Assembly (NCBI RefSeq): GCF_036370855.1
Contig: NC_088112.1
Location: 17,600,469 to 17,664,468 of the forward strand
Direction of reading: 5' to 3'
Origin: Dromaius novaehollandiae
Lineage: Eukaryota > Chordata > Aves > Casuariiformes > Dromaiidae
Length of the DNA: 64,000 nt
The translations under genes and the position numbers were made by a program. Each line of letters opens with the position of its first letter. The stretch's first letter is position 1. A model generated the notes under the pieces. That model was not told where the DNA came from. It saw nothing but the letters and a program-made list of their open reading frames with translations, and ran no database searches. Positions 1-13,877 of the stretch are shown in pieces.

Positions 1-3000
1 CACACGGCATTTCCATGTTCTGCACTAGTCTGGGGGAATCTTATTTTAAGCTGGCATATAACGTTGCCTTCCTAAGGGTTTCGCTGCTCTTTAGGAGTCT
101 TTTGTTAGTACTAACCATTGCTCCAGTTGTTCCCGCAAAGGCACAGCAGATCGAACCTGCCTGAAATGTTACTCAAAGGAGTGAGGCAAAGGCAGATAGG
201 TTGGATCACTGGTTACGCTGGGATGAATGAGTTAAATTGTCTATAGATGCACATTTCAATCATGAGAATACGCAGCTTTCACATGACGTATTTCTACCAC
301 GCTCTTCTCAAAAGGAGGCAGGAAAAGCGCGAGAGGGAGAGTGTGGGATGAACAACTAAACTTATTATTTCAGATAACAGGCTAGTTCTAAATAAATATC
401 ATAACCTGTGGAAACGGAGAAACTGCAACGACTTCTGCAGCATTTGGAGCAAAGGTGCTCCCAGACTCTCCTCAAACCCAGAGTTTCCCCTCCATTCCCA
501 CTTGGTTATAGATTTGGCAAAGAAATTGCTACCACCAGTGTTCATTTTCTCTCTTTAGCTGCATAAACATCGCTATTCAATAGCCACGACTATTCCAACT
601 ATGCGAAGATTTCAACCCAAGGGAGGAACCACGCGCAACGTGACCTGCAGATGCTCGCCAAGGTGACGGGCTACGGGCAGCCACGTATGTGTGCTCCGCC
701 ACGATCCAAAGTGACTTCCATTCTCGGATCTGGGCTTTAGCTCTATCTAGCTGTTTGTTGCTTTTCAAAACTTCCGGTCTCCAGCTAAAATATTGCATAT
801 GAAATACTTCCCTAGGGCATAAGGACACGGAGTATATGTTCATTATGTAACCGATACTTATTATGTAACTGGAGAAATGAACTGGAGCAAGGAACAATTT
901 AGATCCTTTATCTTGACAGATACTACTTCATGCTCCAGCTGAAACACTTTCATTTCACCGTTAAGCCTTCATTCCCTGCTTGCAAACCCTCCTGTTCTCT
1001 TTTGGTAAAAACAATCAAAATACTATATATAAACCCCATAAGTACCTAAGGAAACAAATCCTTCCACCAAACACTGCTTCCAAATGTTAGTTTCGAGTGT
1101 CAAGATAATAACAGTGTTTCCTAGATATCACCTCATTTTTCTCTGCTCTTTTCTCAGAGGAACGTGGTTGCTGTTGGTGCACGGGCCTGCCTAGCAAAAC
1201 CACTCCCCTGAAAGATTTAGGGAATATAGAAATATTCGCGCCTATCAGCTCCTGCAAAGGACTGAAATCATGCAAGTCACTTTTCGTTTCTGCTTCAAAC
1301 CAAGCGTGACCAAAATTACCTCCGTTTCCTACACATAATTAACTAAATTATTTATTTAATTATACTACAGCGGCAACCAGAAGAGCAGACTGGGGTATTA
1401 ATTCAAAAGCCGACACGAGCAGCATCCCAGGGAAGCATCATGGGGGCTGATAACAGCAAAGGTTTCTATCACGAAGGAGAGGAGAAGAAATTCGGTTTGG
1501 CTGCAAGTGAGCCGAGAAGCCCAAATCGCCGGTGAAGCAGGGAGCTCGCGCTGCGGGTAGGCAGACACGTGCTAGCTGCTCCTCGGTGGGGACAGCTAGG
1601 ACTTTTTTGCTCTTTAATTCACCCCCACGTCCATGGACAACAGCTTTCATGAATTTCAGTAGGTACTTAACTTTCTGCGAGAATGGGTCCAGTGGGGTGA
1701 AGAGCGACGGCGCATCCAGGATTTCCTCCCCTTCTCTCTTGTCTCCTCGGCACTGAGACGTGACATGTTTCTCCAGCAGAAGACCGGGACATGGCTTCGA
1801 GTTCTGCCCTCTTCTCCTGGCATCAAACACTCTGTCCTGTGCCACCTCTGCGGTGCCACTAAGAGCCTTCTCTTTCAAGGGTTCGAAATTAGAGGAAGAC
1901 TATGGTAGAAAACAGTATTGTGGAGACCACACTAGCTACGCGTGTGATATTTGTTGCTTTCTTCTGAAACCTCTGATGTACCTAAGAACACACATCAAAA
2001 ATGAAATTCTCTAGTATAAATAATCTTTTCCAAAATTGTTTTCATGAAAAAGATCCCAGTAAAAATCCAGATGTTTTACACACTTTATGTGTTACTTCCA
2101 ATACTGATTTTAATTTTAGTCTTAAAATTTTTTGTCATACACATTTTGTGCTGAAAGCCCAATTCAAAATGGTATGGAAAATGCAAGCCATGATAAACTC
2201 AGCTAAATACCACGTGATGTACCTGAAGAGCTGAATTCTCATCAGAAGTAAAACATTTTAACAGTGACTTTCTGGGGAGCAAGGTTCTGTTTGCTTTAAA
2301 ATCTACAGCTTTGTTTAACTGCATTTAAAGGCACATGCAAATGTAAAAATGTTCCTGGCACGATTCACCAGCATGTGCACTACATTGAGGCAGTAAGTGT
2401 AATACAACATAGTCTAAGTTTATAAGTTTATTTTACTCAGTTCCACTGTCTTCAGTAAAAGGCTTCTGATAGAAATGTAGCTCTAAGCCTAACGCTGACA
2501 GCTGAAAAGCTGCCTGATGGTCCAAGACCTGCAGTGGAAACCTTGGGATTTTCCGCCCAAAGACAAAACTTCCTTTCCACAAGTTGTTACGAATGGTATG
2601 GGATAGAAAGGAAAACATGGCAACTTTTCCATATGTTCTCATTCGACCTGGCTGAAAATTGGGATTTCCACTGCCCTGGAAATTTTGGCATTTTAAAATA
2701 AGAATGAAAAGACTATTGCTAAACCTGTCAAGGAAACAGATCTTCCTCCCCAAATTCTGTTGCACAGAAGTGTCATTTAGACAATTCTGGCAATTTCATT
2801 TCAAAATGAAGCCTATATAATACATATTATACATTGCGTTTCCTTTTTCCTTATTGCCTGCTATTCCAGGAATAGTAGCAGTTACTATGATCTGTCACAA
2901 CTTTGTCAGACTCGGAGAAACAGCCTCAGCTATCGGACAGCATATTCTAATTAGGATATATGACAGTGGTTTTCTTTCCCTTCTCATTCAGAGTATTAAG

Positions 3001-6000
3001 GGCTGCATTCAGGTGGCAGTTTGTGATATGCATTTTTTTCTAGAGAACAGTGTTTCTTGTTTGTATCATAATGAAACTATGGGACTGTAAGATTTCACCG
3101 CTCCTGCTATAAGCACTCATATCCTGATCCACAGGAGATCCCAGCCAATTTACTGCAGTTCCCCTGTACTCCAACAGAAAACACAGATCTATATGCCTTT
3201 ATGGATGAGGGCCTTCGCAGGCAGATTTAAGGAGCCACCGTGTTCGCTACCTCGTACAGAGCGTTCCATGCCAGCACAGGAATATTTTAAAAATCATTAT
3301 GAAAACGAAACACTCCACTGCACACGCTTCTCCCACTGGGGAGAGAGCAGAGAACAAACAGCACATGACAGATTTAAGACATATTGCTCAACGCACTGTG
3401 CAAAGGTACTCGGAATAGAACATGACCATGTTTCTAGACTCTCCTAATACCATTTGATCTAATTGAAAGCAGAGTAATCGCACCCTCGTTACACTCTCTG
3501 CAAATGCTCTTGTTCATGACATCTCGGTTTCTGATATTTGCCTGCAGAAAAAGAGAGAGCAGAAAATGACACGGGAATCTGAGCTGAGGGCCACGGGCAT
3601 AATCTGCTCCCCAAGCCTCCCCCCGCCCCGACCTTCAGCAAGTTACTGTCTTTCTGAGTTAGTTTTGTTTTCTGTACAATGGGAATAATTTTTACCTAGG
3701 GGAAGAATTAGGATATACAAGATTGGCTAAACCTAGAATAAAAATTATTTAGAGAGGAACAGATTACAGGCGACGTCTGTAATTTCGCAGCCAGTAAAGA
3801 ACTGAGCTAGGAAAAGAGGAGCAGGTGCTGCAGCGCTGGGTAGGGCCCTTCTCTTAACTCATTTGAATAGTTCCTTTAATACATGAGTAATATAGAGACA
3901 AACGTAATGACAAGGCTGCCTATCTCCTGAGGATGATGTAACTAGATGCAACCGCAGTTTTCACACCGTCAGATGTGAAAGATTCAGGACTGGATCCAAA
4001 AAGGGGTGTAAACACCGAAAGGGGCATTTCAGTGGAATCTGAACTCCTGTTTTTGGTGCTGCAATTCAGACACACAGCCTTCTCCACCTCCACCCCAGTC
4101 TTGCCTTGGGAACCACCTAAACTCTGACCAGTTCTACTTTACCTTCCCCCCCCCCCGCCCGGGTGCTTGAAAAGTCTATTCCTGCATTTAACTAGAGGCA
4201 TCTCCATCACGACAAAGCAGAACCACTTGTCTCCAGAAGTGCCCGTTCCCTTGGGGAGGAGGGTGAAAAGCATGCATTGGTTTGTGCAGCAAATGCCTCG
4301 TGGCAGGAGAGAGACTGTACCATCACGCAGCCCCCAAGGTCACCACAGCTGTGTTCGCCCGTGGACCTAGAGCACTCAGAAGCCTGACCAGGACCTAGAA
4401 AATGCAGGTTCTTCCACCTAAGAAGCTCGAAGGGTTTGATCTGGAGGTGTTCTTAGAGCACATCAGAGACACGCTGCCTGGATCAAGATACCAATGCAAT
4501 GAAATGGGTGACTGCTATTTTCTCCTTCGGAAAAGCCATAGAAAGAGCGAACGTTCCCCCAGATATAGAACAGCTGAGTGACTGAGCAGTTGTCCAAGAA
4601 ACGGGAATCAGCTGAACTAACCCAGAACATCCTCCATCTGAGCCACCAAGATTTTGACTCATCTACATATAGACAATACGTATCTTCTTCCTCAGACCAG
4701 GCTTCTGAAAGCAAAAAAGCTGTAATTTGTTTCAGCTAGCAAGAGGGCAAGAAATTATTGCCATAGTCAGTTCTCTGGAAGAAAGCCTGTCTCCAGGCCA
4801 TACACATGGAAACTTCATTTTTTATACCCCTGGAATATCTGTTTCTCCAGTACCCACTGCCACTGCAGTTAATGGAAAATTTCCCGTTGACTGCTTGGGC
4901 CAGGACCCAAATTTTTAGCTTTTCATCTCCTTCCTCCCTTACTGGTCCCCAGATGATGGATTCCACCTAAGGAAGAAAATGCTACAGAGATTAATATTGA
5001 CCCTACCTAGATTTTGTTACCTAAACTTACACTACAAATACTTCTAGTTTAATACTTACAGATGTTTGCAGGAATATCCTACACTGATACAGAGATACAG
5101 AAAGAACAGCTAAGGAATTATAAAGTTTTGGTTGTTTCACACACTGTTAAAACTTTGCAAAGGGAATGAAAACACACAAATTTATGAACAGAGAAACCAA
5201 AGATCAAAATGCAGTTTGAAAGATAAGCATGTTTGACTAACTTTTCTCTCACTTGGCACTGCATGTAGACTTTTTCCTGAATACAGCCGACATTATTTAC
5301 TGGAAAACTCGTCACCATGCTGCAACAGAGGAAGCTCAATCTTCAGAGGTGTTAACCAAGACAAGTATTAAAATGAAGATGATTGCCTCTACCAGAAACG
5401 AAACCCTCAAAAAGCTCCATTCATAGCCAAAATATCTCTGGTCACCACCTTTGCATAGTAAACTGTAATTCATATGTCTGAGATTTTCCATGAATGACAG
5501 CATATGATCCTGCTGAGCTGCATGAGTGCAAACGTCTGACTAACAAGAACTTGGTCCATAGCATCCAAACGCCACGCAGCCACGTGGACTTGGGAAGAGT
5601 CTTGCACGGCAACTGGTGTTTGGTTAATGCCACCGCACAGCCCAGAGAATTGCTGAGAACAAGAAAACAAGAAAGAGGGGTTTATAATCACCTAATATTT
5701 AGAGAAACCCCTGCCCATACCATTACTATGATTTCCAAGGAGAAAGAGACCTTTGCAAAGCAGATACGAACACACAGGTGTGTTCACTAAGTAAATTCTC
5801 TCTTCCAACAAAATTTTGGTTTAGATGCTATGACTCCAAAGCTGCAACTATACTGTCCAGCCATGGGTTGCTCTGCTCTCTGCCAGCCTGGAAGTGCTTT
5901 TTTTAGCATGGAGCAGGGTGGAACAGAGATTTCCCGGCTGCCTCTTCCTTCCTGCACCCAGGAAAGAGGAGAACTGTGAGACGCAGGCATGGGGCTGGGA

Positions 6001-9000
6001 AAGCGGCCATTGGGAGCATGATCCGCAGGGGCAGGAAACAGCGGATGTGGTGAGGGCTGCAGAGCGAAAGCCAGCACACGAACAGAAAGAAACAAGTGGG
6101 CTGCGGAAAAGCCTGGCATTAACAGAGAGGTTCAGAAATGGAAACAAACTCACCAAAAAAAAAAAAAAAGGCTGTAGATATCTTGTACCATTTTTACTCT
6201 TTAGGAAAACCAATACTTTGGTAAAACCAAAAACAGCCCTAAAATTCTTGTATTGTCTCCCTTGTCGGAAGATCAAATCAGATCTATGAATTCCCACTCA
6301 TGACTGTCCGAGCAAGGGTAGCGATGGGACAGCACAAAGAGACCTTGATATTGTTGAAGCAGAGTCCAAACACAACCAACATTTGCAAAGGGCCCAACAT
6401 ACAGGGCCAAATGCTGTTGTGTAATATAATTTATATTAAGTTTACAAGCTATACTGCTTTTTCCTATTTTTAATTAAAAAAAAAAAAGTTGACAGCTGTT
6501 TAGTGCTGGGTGATTAGAACTGAGAAAAAAGCAAGAATTAGACCTTGCTTACCAGCTTGCATCGTCCAAAGAGGATGTGCTTTTGTTCTTGTAAAGTTGT
6601 ATTTCTTCTTTAGATCTATAGTGCATGGCCTTCAGTATTGCAGTGAACTGTTTACCTGATTTAGAGTGGTGCTCAGAAAGCAAAGTGTCATTTGCATCTT
6701 CGGGAAAGCAGAAGTAGGGCAGCCTACAACACCCAACCTTTCGTAAGTGCTTTTTTCTTTAAAGCAGCTTCACAGCTGGGAGCAATCAGCAAATGCCCAA
6801 AGACCTGAATTTGGAAAACACTTATTAAGACTCCGTGACTATCACCTAATTACACCTTGATTTCCAAATATATGCTTAAACTTTTTTCTTACGTAAGCAA
6901 TTACTTCTTGAAATGAGACACATTCCATCGTAACATCTTAAAATTTTTCCCATGATAGCATGGATCTGATAGAGCGCCAGCAGGCTTAGAGAGAGTGCAG
7001 GGCTTGGTCTGAGGATCTGTCGCAGTTATCATTCCCCTTTTCTGAGGAGAAGCACTGGAGAGCAGGCACTGCGCAGAAAGGGAAAGACAGAGCTCTGGGG
7101 GATGCCGAAAAAAATGGATGCAACCTTGATGCAATTCCAAACACACTTCTCTCATGCTGCTATGTATGTGATAGGCAGGAGGGAAAAACATCATTCAAAG
7201 ACGTTTATCTCTAGGCATTAGCCCACCTAGTCTGCATCTTCTAGAGTCTTGCTGTCAGGGTGAGCAAAACCAGCGCATAAGCTGGTTCAGGTCTTTATAT
7301 GTACTAGGTCTTAGTCTACACGGCCAAAAAGCAGAGAATGAATTGCTATGCTTTTTTTTTCCTTCTTCTTATAAAGGAAGAAAGGGACTGAAATCAATAA
7401 AACCAGCCCTTAAAGAGCTATCAAAACTATTAGCCACTCAGAGAACAAAACTCTCAGAACTACCATCAATTCATTATTGTGACCCAAACGGAGCAGTTTG
7501 TACCTTTGGCATTCTTTGTCTGCAACCAGGAGGGGGGAAAAAAAAAAAAAGTGTGCTATGAATGATTGGTTGAAATTTAAATCTTTGCTGTCATTAAAAC
7601 CCAAGAGGAACACATATATACTTTTGTTTTCTGTAATATATGTATGTTCATTTGTTTTTTGCAATGAACATTGAACATTTTTAAAAGAAACGGATGCTAT
7701 CCACTCGCACACTGGGAAGATTTAAACTAGAACGTATCTTTCTATTTTTTTTAAACATAATTTGGGAGAATACTAGGCATACTTTATAATAAGAAGATAT
7801 TCAAATGCACCAAAGGTCCCCATAGCTTAATTAACTCCACTGCTTCCAATGCAAACAGAGTTTGCAAACGTTCAGAGAAAGCTCAATTAGTGCCTCCGGG
7901 TTAGGAGAGTGAGATGAAAAGCAAGAAAGTAATCAGAACACTCACGCTTTAATGAAATTAGGTTTTTCCCAAAAGGTCACCTCAGGTACCTTACATATTC
8001 TTGTCCTTGCCAAGGACCTCTGCGTCTTGGTTGCTTCTCCTCCCCGCTCTCTGGTCAGGCTTGTTTCCAGGTGTCCCGAGGGCCCTCTGCTCTACCTGCA
8101 TCAGTACAAAAGAAATGCCAAGCAGTCATCTGCACCAATTTGGGAAATTCCCACCCCAGAAGGTGCAAACCCAGCTCTGTACCATCTCTGAAGAGCCAGT
8201 GGACACGGTGTATAATGAGACAGCTAGAAACATGGCCAGGGTGATCAGGCACTTAATTATATTTAAAAAGCTCTGATCATGTTCCTGCAATTAAGACAAA
8301 TTCTCTCCTACCTGGCTTAGAACCACAAGACACAAGCTCAACTTTATCGGATTGAGAGATGCCTTTTTCCATACACTCTCTCTGGACAGGGCATCAGGCC
8401 CTCCACTACTTTTTGCAAAGATAACACCTATTTCCCTATGGATGGATTCCCCCATACTTACATCTCAAGTTAGCAGATACTATTTAAGAGTTCATAAACT
8501 CCAGCTTGCAACCGTCTAACAATTCCATGATTCTTAAAACATTATATTAAGTAGATGAAATCCAACAAAGATCCTAAAGTGATTTTAGCACCGAGTAAGG
8601 CAGTCTTCTGCATTTTCTTGTCATGACAGCTGGATTTATAAATCCAACGTATAATCAACATTGATATTACCAAACCAACTGCTGTCAGGGAAAAGTTTAG
8701 GTGCTGGACCTGAATTCCAGCAAATACTCTTAAGGATGACTCCATCGGCCACACTTTCTGGAGATCCCTCTAAAACACACCCTGTGCACGTAAAGCCTGT
8801 GTTACAGGCACCATCTAGTGGCAAGTCTGCAAATCTGTTGCAAGAATTAAAATTTCACATACGACATAAAAGCAAAGAGAAATTAATTGCTAAAGCCGGT
8901 AATGAAACTCCTAACTCCATTGGGGACTTGCAACTGTTTGAAGACAGCAAATTTTAAAACTACACCCAAGCTGAACACGCTGGCCCATGTGGCATTCATG

Positions 9001-9815
9001 AAAACACTAAACTAGATCAGTTATTTCAAAGCAAAAAGGTGCCGATGTGCTGAATGTTGGCTCCGAAAAGACATGGAAGTAGGAGTGAGATTTGTCTTTT
9101 GTGCCTCAATGTTTTACACAGCAAGTATGTTGAAATATTTGATGTTTTCTGCTTTTAGCGATGGGAACATCATATATAATAAAAATCTGATATGTTATGC
9201 ATACACTGATACAGAAAAAGCACCTAGAAAAAAACGTGATATTAAGAATTAAGAACAAGGATTAGCTGAATCTCACTCCAGAAAAAAGGGGCAAGAAATC
9301 TTGACTTTGTTCCTCTCCTATGGTAAATTAATGGAGAGAGGAATCTCCAAAGAAAACCATGCCCATCCCTTTCCACTGCCCGACCCCCAGATCTTCTTTG
9401 GGCTTTGCAGGATGAGGGCGAGGGAGGGGGGAGTGGGAGGCACTGTTCACAGCCAAAACCTGTGGGTCGTACGTGGCATAACTCACCGCGTTGACTTACG
9501 TGGGTCAGAAGTTGGACAGACATGAAATTCTGGGGCCGAGGTCTTTCGATTTTAGGGACAGGGAGTAGGCTGCACATTTCAGGTTTGGACTTGGGCTTTC
9601 CACAACTTCTGGAGGCATTACTAGCCAGTGTTTGGTTTTGCAAGCCAAACCCAAGTGATCCAGAAAATTGGAATCCAGGATTATCTGGGATTGTCAAGTT
9701 TCTTATATATTTCCATTTTCCCTTAGCATGTTTCGTCCACTTTGGCTATTTGTGCAACTTGAGAAAAGCTTTAGAATTTGAGTTAAAATATGAATTAGAC
9801 TTCGAGAAGGTTTGA
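1..9815. other. Downstream flank of CNOT6, no gene recognised
   Basis: I saw no family-level protein match, RNA gene or intact transposon on either strand. The stretch has short homopolymers (A runs near 6.16, 6.48 and 7.54 kb; a C run near 4.15 kb) and mildly GC-rich patches at 1.5-1.9, 5.9-6.1 and 9.35-9.6 kb. A minus-strand open frame of 146 codons at 1438-1878 is unassigned. In mammals FLT4 lies on this side of CNOT6, but none of its exons was recognised here. Confidence 0.6.
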
Positions 9816-9828
9816 AACAGATATTGGA

Positions 9829-9834
9829 TTTATT
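9829..9834 (-). terminator. CNOT6: Alternative distal poly(A) hexamer
   Basis: AATAAA on the minus strand in CTGACCAATAAATCC, 3.8 kb after the stop codon. If used it would add about 1.8 kb to the 3' UTR. AATAAA also occurs at 10944-10939 and 10364-10359 in between. Confidence 0.25.
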
Positions 9835-11629
9835 GGTCAGCTATGAGTAGGAAAATACATTGGTAAAGAAAAAGAAGACCCTGTATATAAATATAATACT
9901 AACTAGTTAAAATTTGACCAAGAAGAAAGTTCCACTGAAGAGAACAGTAAAAGCCCTTGTTTACCATCAGACCATATTCAGTTTCCCATTTATCTTATTG
10001 AAGAGCTGCCTATAGACAAATGCAACATTCTTTGAGCTTAGTGCAGATAATGTGCTGGTTTTTGTTACATGAATGGTAAACAAGAGTTAGTCCAGTGCAT
10101 TACACATTATACAGAAGTACTGTGAATAAAGACTAAGATATTCTATTTTAGACACTACTTAAACATACCAAGACACTTAAGTGTTACAAATTTATGCAAC
10201 CAAAAGAAAAGAATAGCAGTTACATACTAAAAAAAATACTGTGTCCGGCTGGATGAAAAAGGCTTACTACTTAAGCAGTTAACTGAAATTTCGTTAAGTT
10301 TTATGGTGTAATTAGTTTCTTTCAATGATGTTGTAATTATTTTGTCTTTAATACAGGTTTTATTGTGTGGTTGAAAAGCAAACCATAAACTATTTTCTAA
10401 ATTTGCATTCTAAGCAAACTTGAGAGACTTGCCTAAAGTTAGATCAAAGACGCATACATACAATATTCTAAGCAAAGTCAGTTCTGTCAAAATGCTAGCC
10501 AAATTTTTTTTTTTTTTGAAGCTGCTAAAAGGACAAAATAATTACAAAACACACTGCCTTGTATGTTCTTTTTTCCCCCTACTTGTGTTATGTTAAAAGC
10601 AGCAACTTGTGTATTGATGTCTTGCACTCTAATCAACTCTTTTACTTAAAGGTATATTTTGATTTACATTTTGATATCCAGAAGTTTTTGTAAATGTAGA
10701 TAAAACCAAACAAGATATGGCTAACTGTACTTTAAGTGGAAAAGAGCCTGGTCTAACCTAAATAAAACCTTTCAACCCCATTGATTTTCTGTGACTTTTG
10801 CTATATGTGCTTTTACAACAAGAACACTGAAGGTACATTATGGCAACACCCAAAACCACCTCAAATCAAAATATTGAAAACAACCATTTTATGTTAAAGA
10901 CTCTATAAAGCAAACATTTTGATTTTGTGAAGACATGGTTTATTGCCTTATTCTATATTATAGCTGGAAATCGAGACTTTTGAGTTAGATTTGTTTGACA
11001 CAGGAATATATTTTCTTTGAAAGATTATTTGACAAAGTTTATCTCAGCTCTATTTTGGCGCATCTGGTCTTTCCCTATATTCAAAATATTTCTCCTTCCT
11101 TCAGCCCCAGAGCCATGGCTACAGTCCAGTTAAAACCCAGTGAAGTCAAAGGAGTGTTTTCAGTGGATTCAGTGGGTTTTTGATCAGGACCTGACAGCCT
11201 CATATAAAAGCCGGAGGAAACAGTTATTTAAAATGGACCCTTTGACTGTAACGTAACTAAACAAGAACAGTTGTGTCTCCAAAAGCACAAACGGGCCATA
11301 TTTTAATACGCTGTCATAAATTCAAATATATTTAAGACTAAGAAATAGAGGAGAAAAGATATTGGATAAAGCTCAAACCTTTAGAATCTAACAAGTGCAC
11401 TCAAGCTCCAGCATCTATTAAAGTAAATTATCCCCCTCTAAGAAATACAAAATGAGTAAGTGCTTCCCTTCCCCTTCTGTAAAGCTTTCTGGACTCATTA
11501 CACAATCCAGATAATCAGAAAAGAAAAAAAGTTTGCTCAGTCTGACAAGCTAAATTGGCTCATCATCACTGGAAATTGTCATGATGTACATTACCAAGAC
11601 ATCATTAAGGAAACATGAGTAAAACACCT

Positions 11630-11635
11630 TTTATT
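11630..11635 (-). terminator. CNOT6: Poly(A) signal AATAAA, best CNOT6 candidate
   Basis: The minus strand reads GTGTGAATAAAAGGTG, followed 25-45 nt later by a GU-rich segment (GATGTCTTGGTAATG). This is the usual arrangement of a cleavage site. Confidence 0.55.
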
Positions 11636-12318
11636 CACACTTTACAAAAAAACCCAAAAAAACAAACAGAAAAAAAATATAACACTACGCATTAAGTCTA
11701 CTACAGCAATACTACCAGCATTTCAATGTACTGATTATAAACTGGACATGTTTGGTGTTTTCACAACTAAAACCAAAACAAAAGAACCCCAAGAGATCAG
11801 GTCCCAGACAAGGATTCAAGATCAAGATTTCTCCTGCTGAAATTTAAAATATATATTTTACACATCCGATCTGTTTGTCATTTTTACTTTTAGCTTAAAA
11901 CAGAACGGTTTGAGCACACTTATGTGCTGACTACTTTTTCATAAAATTTTGAATCATCATTATTACCAATCCATTCTCTTATATATAAAAATTCACAATA
12001 TTTAGAAAGTTTTTCTTAATGCTCAGTGTCCTTTTGCTTCTCTGCCTGCAGCCGAAACAAAAGCTGTTTAAGACCAAGCTCTCTATCTCAATTCTTTACA
12101 TTGATTATTGACGATGTATTAGTTTAAGGAGATAAATTCTCCCTTTTAGGATAGGAACACACAAGTTACATTTGTAAGCTGTTAAGTACTTGGCTTCATG
12201 ACACAAATGGCACTGAGGGTACACTATAACTTTAGTCTTGCTTGACACTTTAAAATAAGACTTGGTCACTTTAAAAATGATCTGAAGAATTGTCTGTGGG
12301 ACCTGTATTGAAAATGCA

Positions 12319-12324
12319 TTTATT
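12319..12324 (-). terminator. CNOT6: Alternative proximal poly(A) hexamer
   Basis: AATAAA on the minus strand about 1.3 kb after the stop. It could give a shorter 3' UTR. The downstream element is not distinctive. Confidence 0.25.
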
Positions 12325-13664
12325 TTACACTGCTTCATCAATAGAAAAATGTAGGTTTGTTTTTTTCTTCAAGGAATGATACTTTCTGAAACTGAGGAAC
12401 ACACTTAAACTAAAGAGAATTCACATGATAGTAATTCTTAGTGGGAAAAACAGCACTGTGCAATGACACTGAAAGAAGCAGTGCATGGGTATTAGAAGCT
12501 AGAAACTGTGTACCCAAAACCTGAACATGTTCAAAAAGTGTGGTATTCAATGCTTCACAAAGGAAAAAAAGATGCCACAGCTTATACAAAAGTATCTTCA
12601 TAAAATTTTCACAAGTGTTAACATTATTTAAAAAAAAATAAAAGAGGATGCACAGGATCTCTCTGCATGCACAGGCAGTGCTAGTTGAGAACAAATTTAA
12701 GCAGGCACAGCGGAGATAGGACAAGTATTTAAAACAGAAATGAAGAAGCTATACACAAGTATCCCTAATTTTACTTCAAAAATTAGAGATGAAAAAAGTA
12801 TCTGAGTGTATACACATCAACAGTAACTTTCAATCCATACAGGTCTACTTATATTCACTGCTTAGCTTATCTGTTCTGTGAGAACTCTATGCTTTTCTCT
12901 TTTTTAATCAGAAAAAGAATGTATTTAGTTACCTTTGTAAGATACTTACTAGGATTTTACAGATTTGGATTTTAAAAGCAATGTTCTCAATTGAACATAA
13001 AAAGTAGTACAAAAGGGCTAACAAAACCCTAACAGTGCAAATCATTAGCAGAGAAAACCTGTGACAACCTCTTTTACAAGCTGGCCTTTATAACACATGA
13101 AAACAGATAAAAATTTAGCCTTAGTTTACAATACAATCATTTTCCAAATCTGATTTTTTTTTTTTAAGTACAAAATCTCATAAATCAGGTTTTCTGTTGT
13201 TCATATACAATCAATAAAGGCTAAATTCAAATTCTATATTTTACAAACAAGTCTGAAAAAGGAGGGAGTGAAGTACGGAAGAATGTTCTCTGGATGTTCC
13301 TACTGGCCTCAAAAAAGTAGTGCTACAGATAACTGTGCAAAGAGAATATACTGTATATAACAATTCCCTATTTCAAGGCATGAAAATGTCACGTTGGATA
13401 GAAGAAACAGGAAGTTTAATTGTAACGTATTAAAGAAAGGTGCAAACGCACCAATCACTGTCTAACAGTATACAAAGTATATTGGGCTCAGAATTGTGTC
13501 TGTTGATAGATAGCACCTGGCTTTTACTATGTCTTTAGCAAATAATTAGATTTAAGATTAAGATCCTTAAGAAAAAAATCCCTGTTGGCCATACCTCACT
13601 CCTCTATATTCAGATTTTACAATTGTACAAGTTAGATTGAGGTTGCCCTCTAAAATGTACTTGA

Positions 13665-13877
13665 CTACCTCCTGCCAGGGAGATGGATTCCATTTACAGG
13701 AGGCAGGAAAGGCAGCAAAAGCTCCAGTTGTGCAAAAAGTGAGAAGTGGTCAGAAGGGATGAGTGGATGTGGACAACCACTTATATTGTTCTCTATTAAC
13801 CAATGATGATCCAAAGGTCCAAGAATACCAAGTATGTTTAGCTGAGGTTTAGAGTAGAAGATGTAGTCTATAATACC
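13665..13877 (-). CDS. CNOT6: CNOT6 exon 12, catalytic His531 and stop (residues 488-557)
   Basis: The acceptor TTTTTTTAG is followed by GIIDYIFYSKPQLN and, later, CPHPLIPSDHFSLFAQLELL, ending NGIHLPGRR and TAG at 13667-13665. Asp491 and His531 complete the active site. The C-terminal HLPGRR is the family's conserved end. Confidence 0.97.
   Translation of the reverse strand, partial: GIIDYIFYSKPQLNILGILGPLDHHWLIENNISGCPHPLIPSDHFSLFAQLELLLPFLPPVNGIHLPGRR

Larger units (their letters stand above)
11610..13664 (-). other. CNOT6: CNOT6 3' UTR (proximal form, lower end approximate)
   Basis: AT-rich non-coding sequence follows the TAG. The most convincing end is an AATAAA (minus strand) at 11635-11630, about 2 kb after the stop, with a GU-rich stretch downstream. 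Other AATAAA hexamers occur at 12324-12319 (closer to the stop) and at 10944-10939, 10364-10359 and 9834-9829 (further away). The transcript may therefore extend to about 9.8 kb. Confidence 0.6.
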
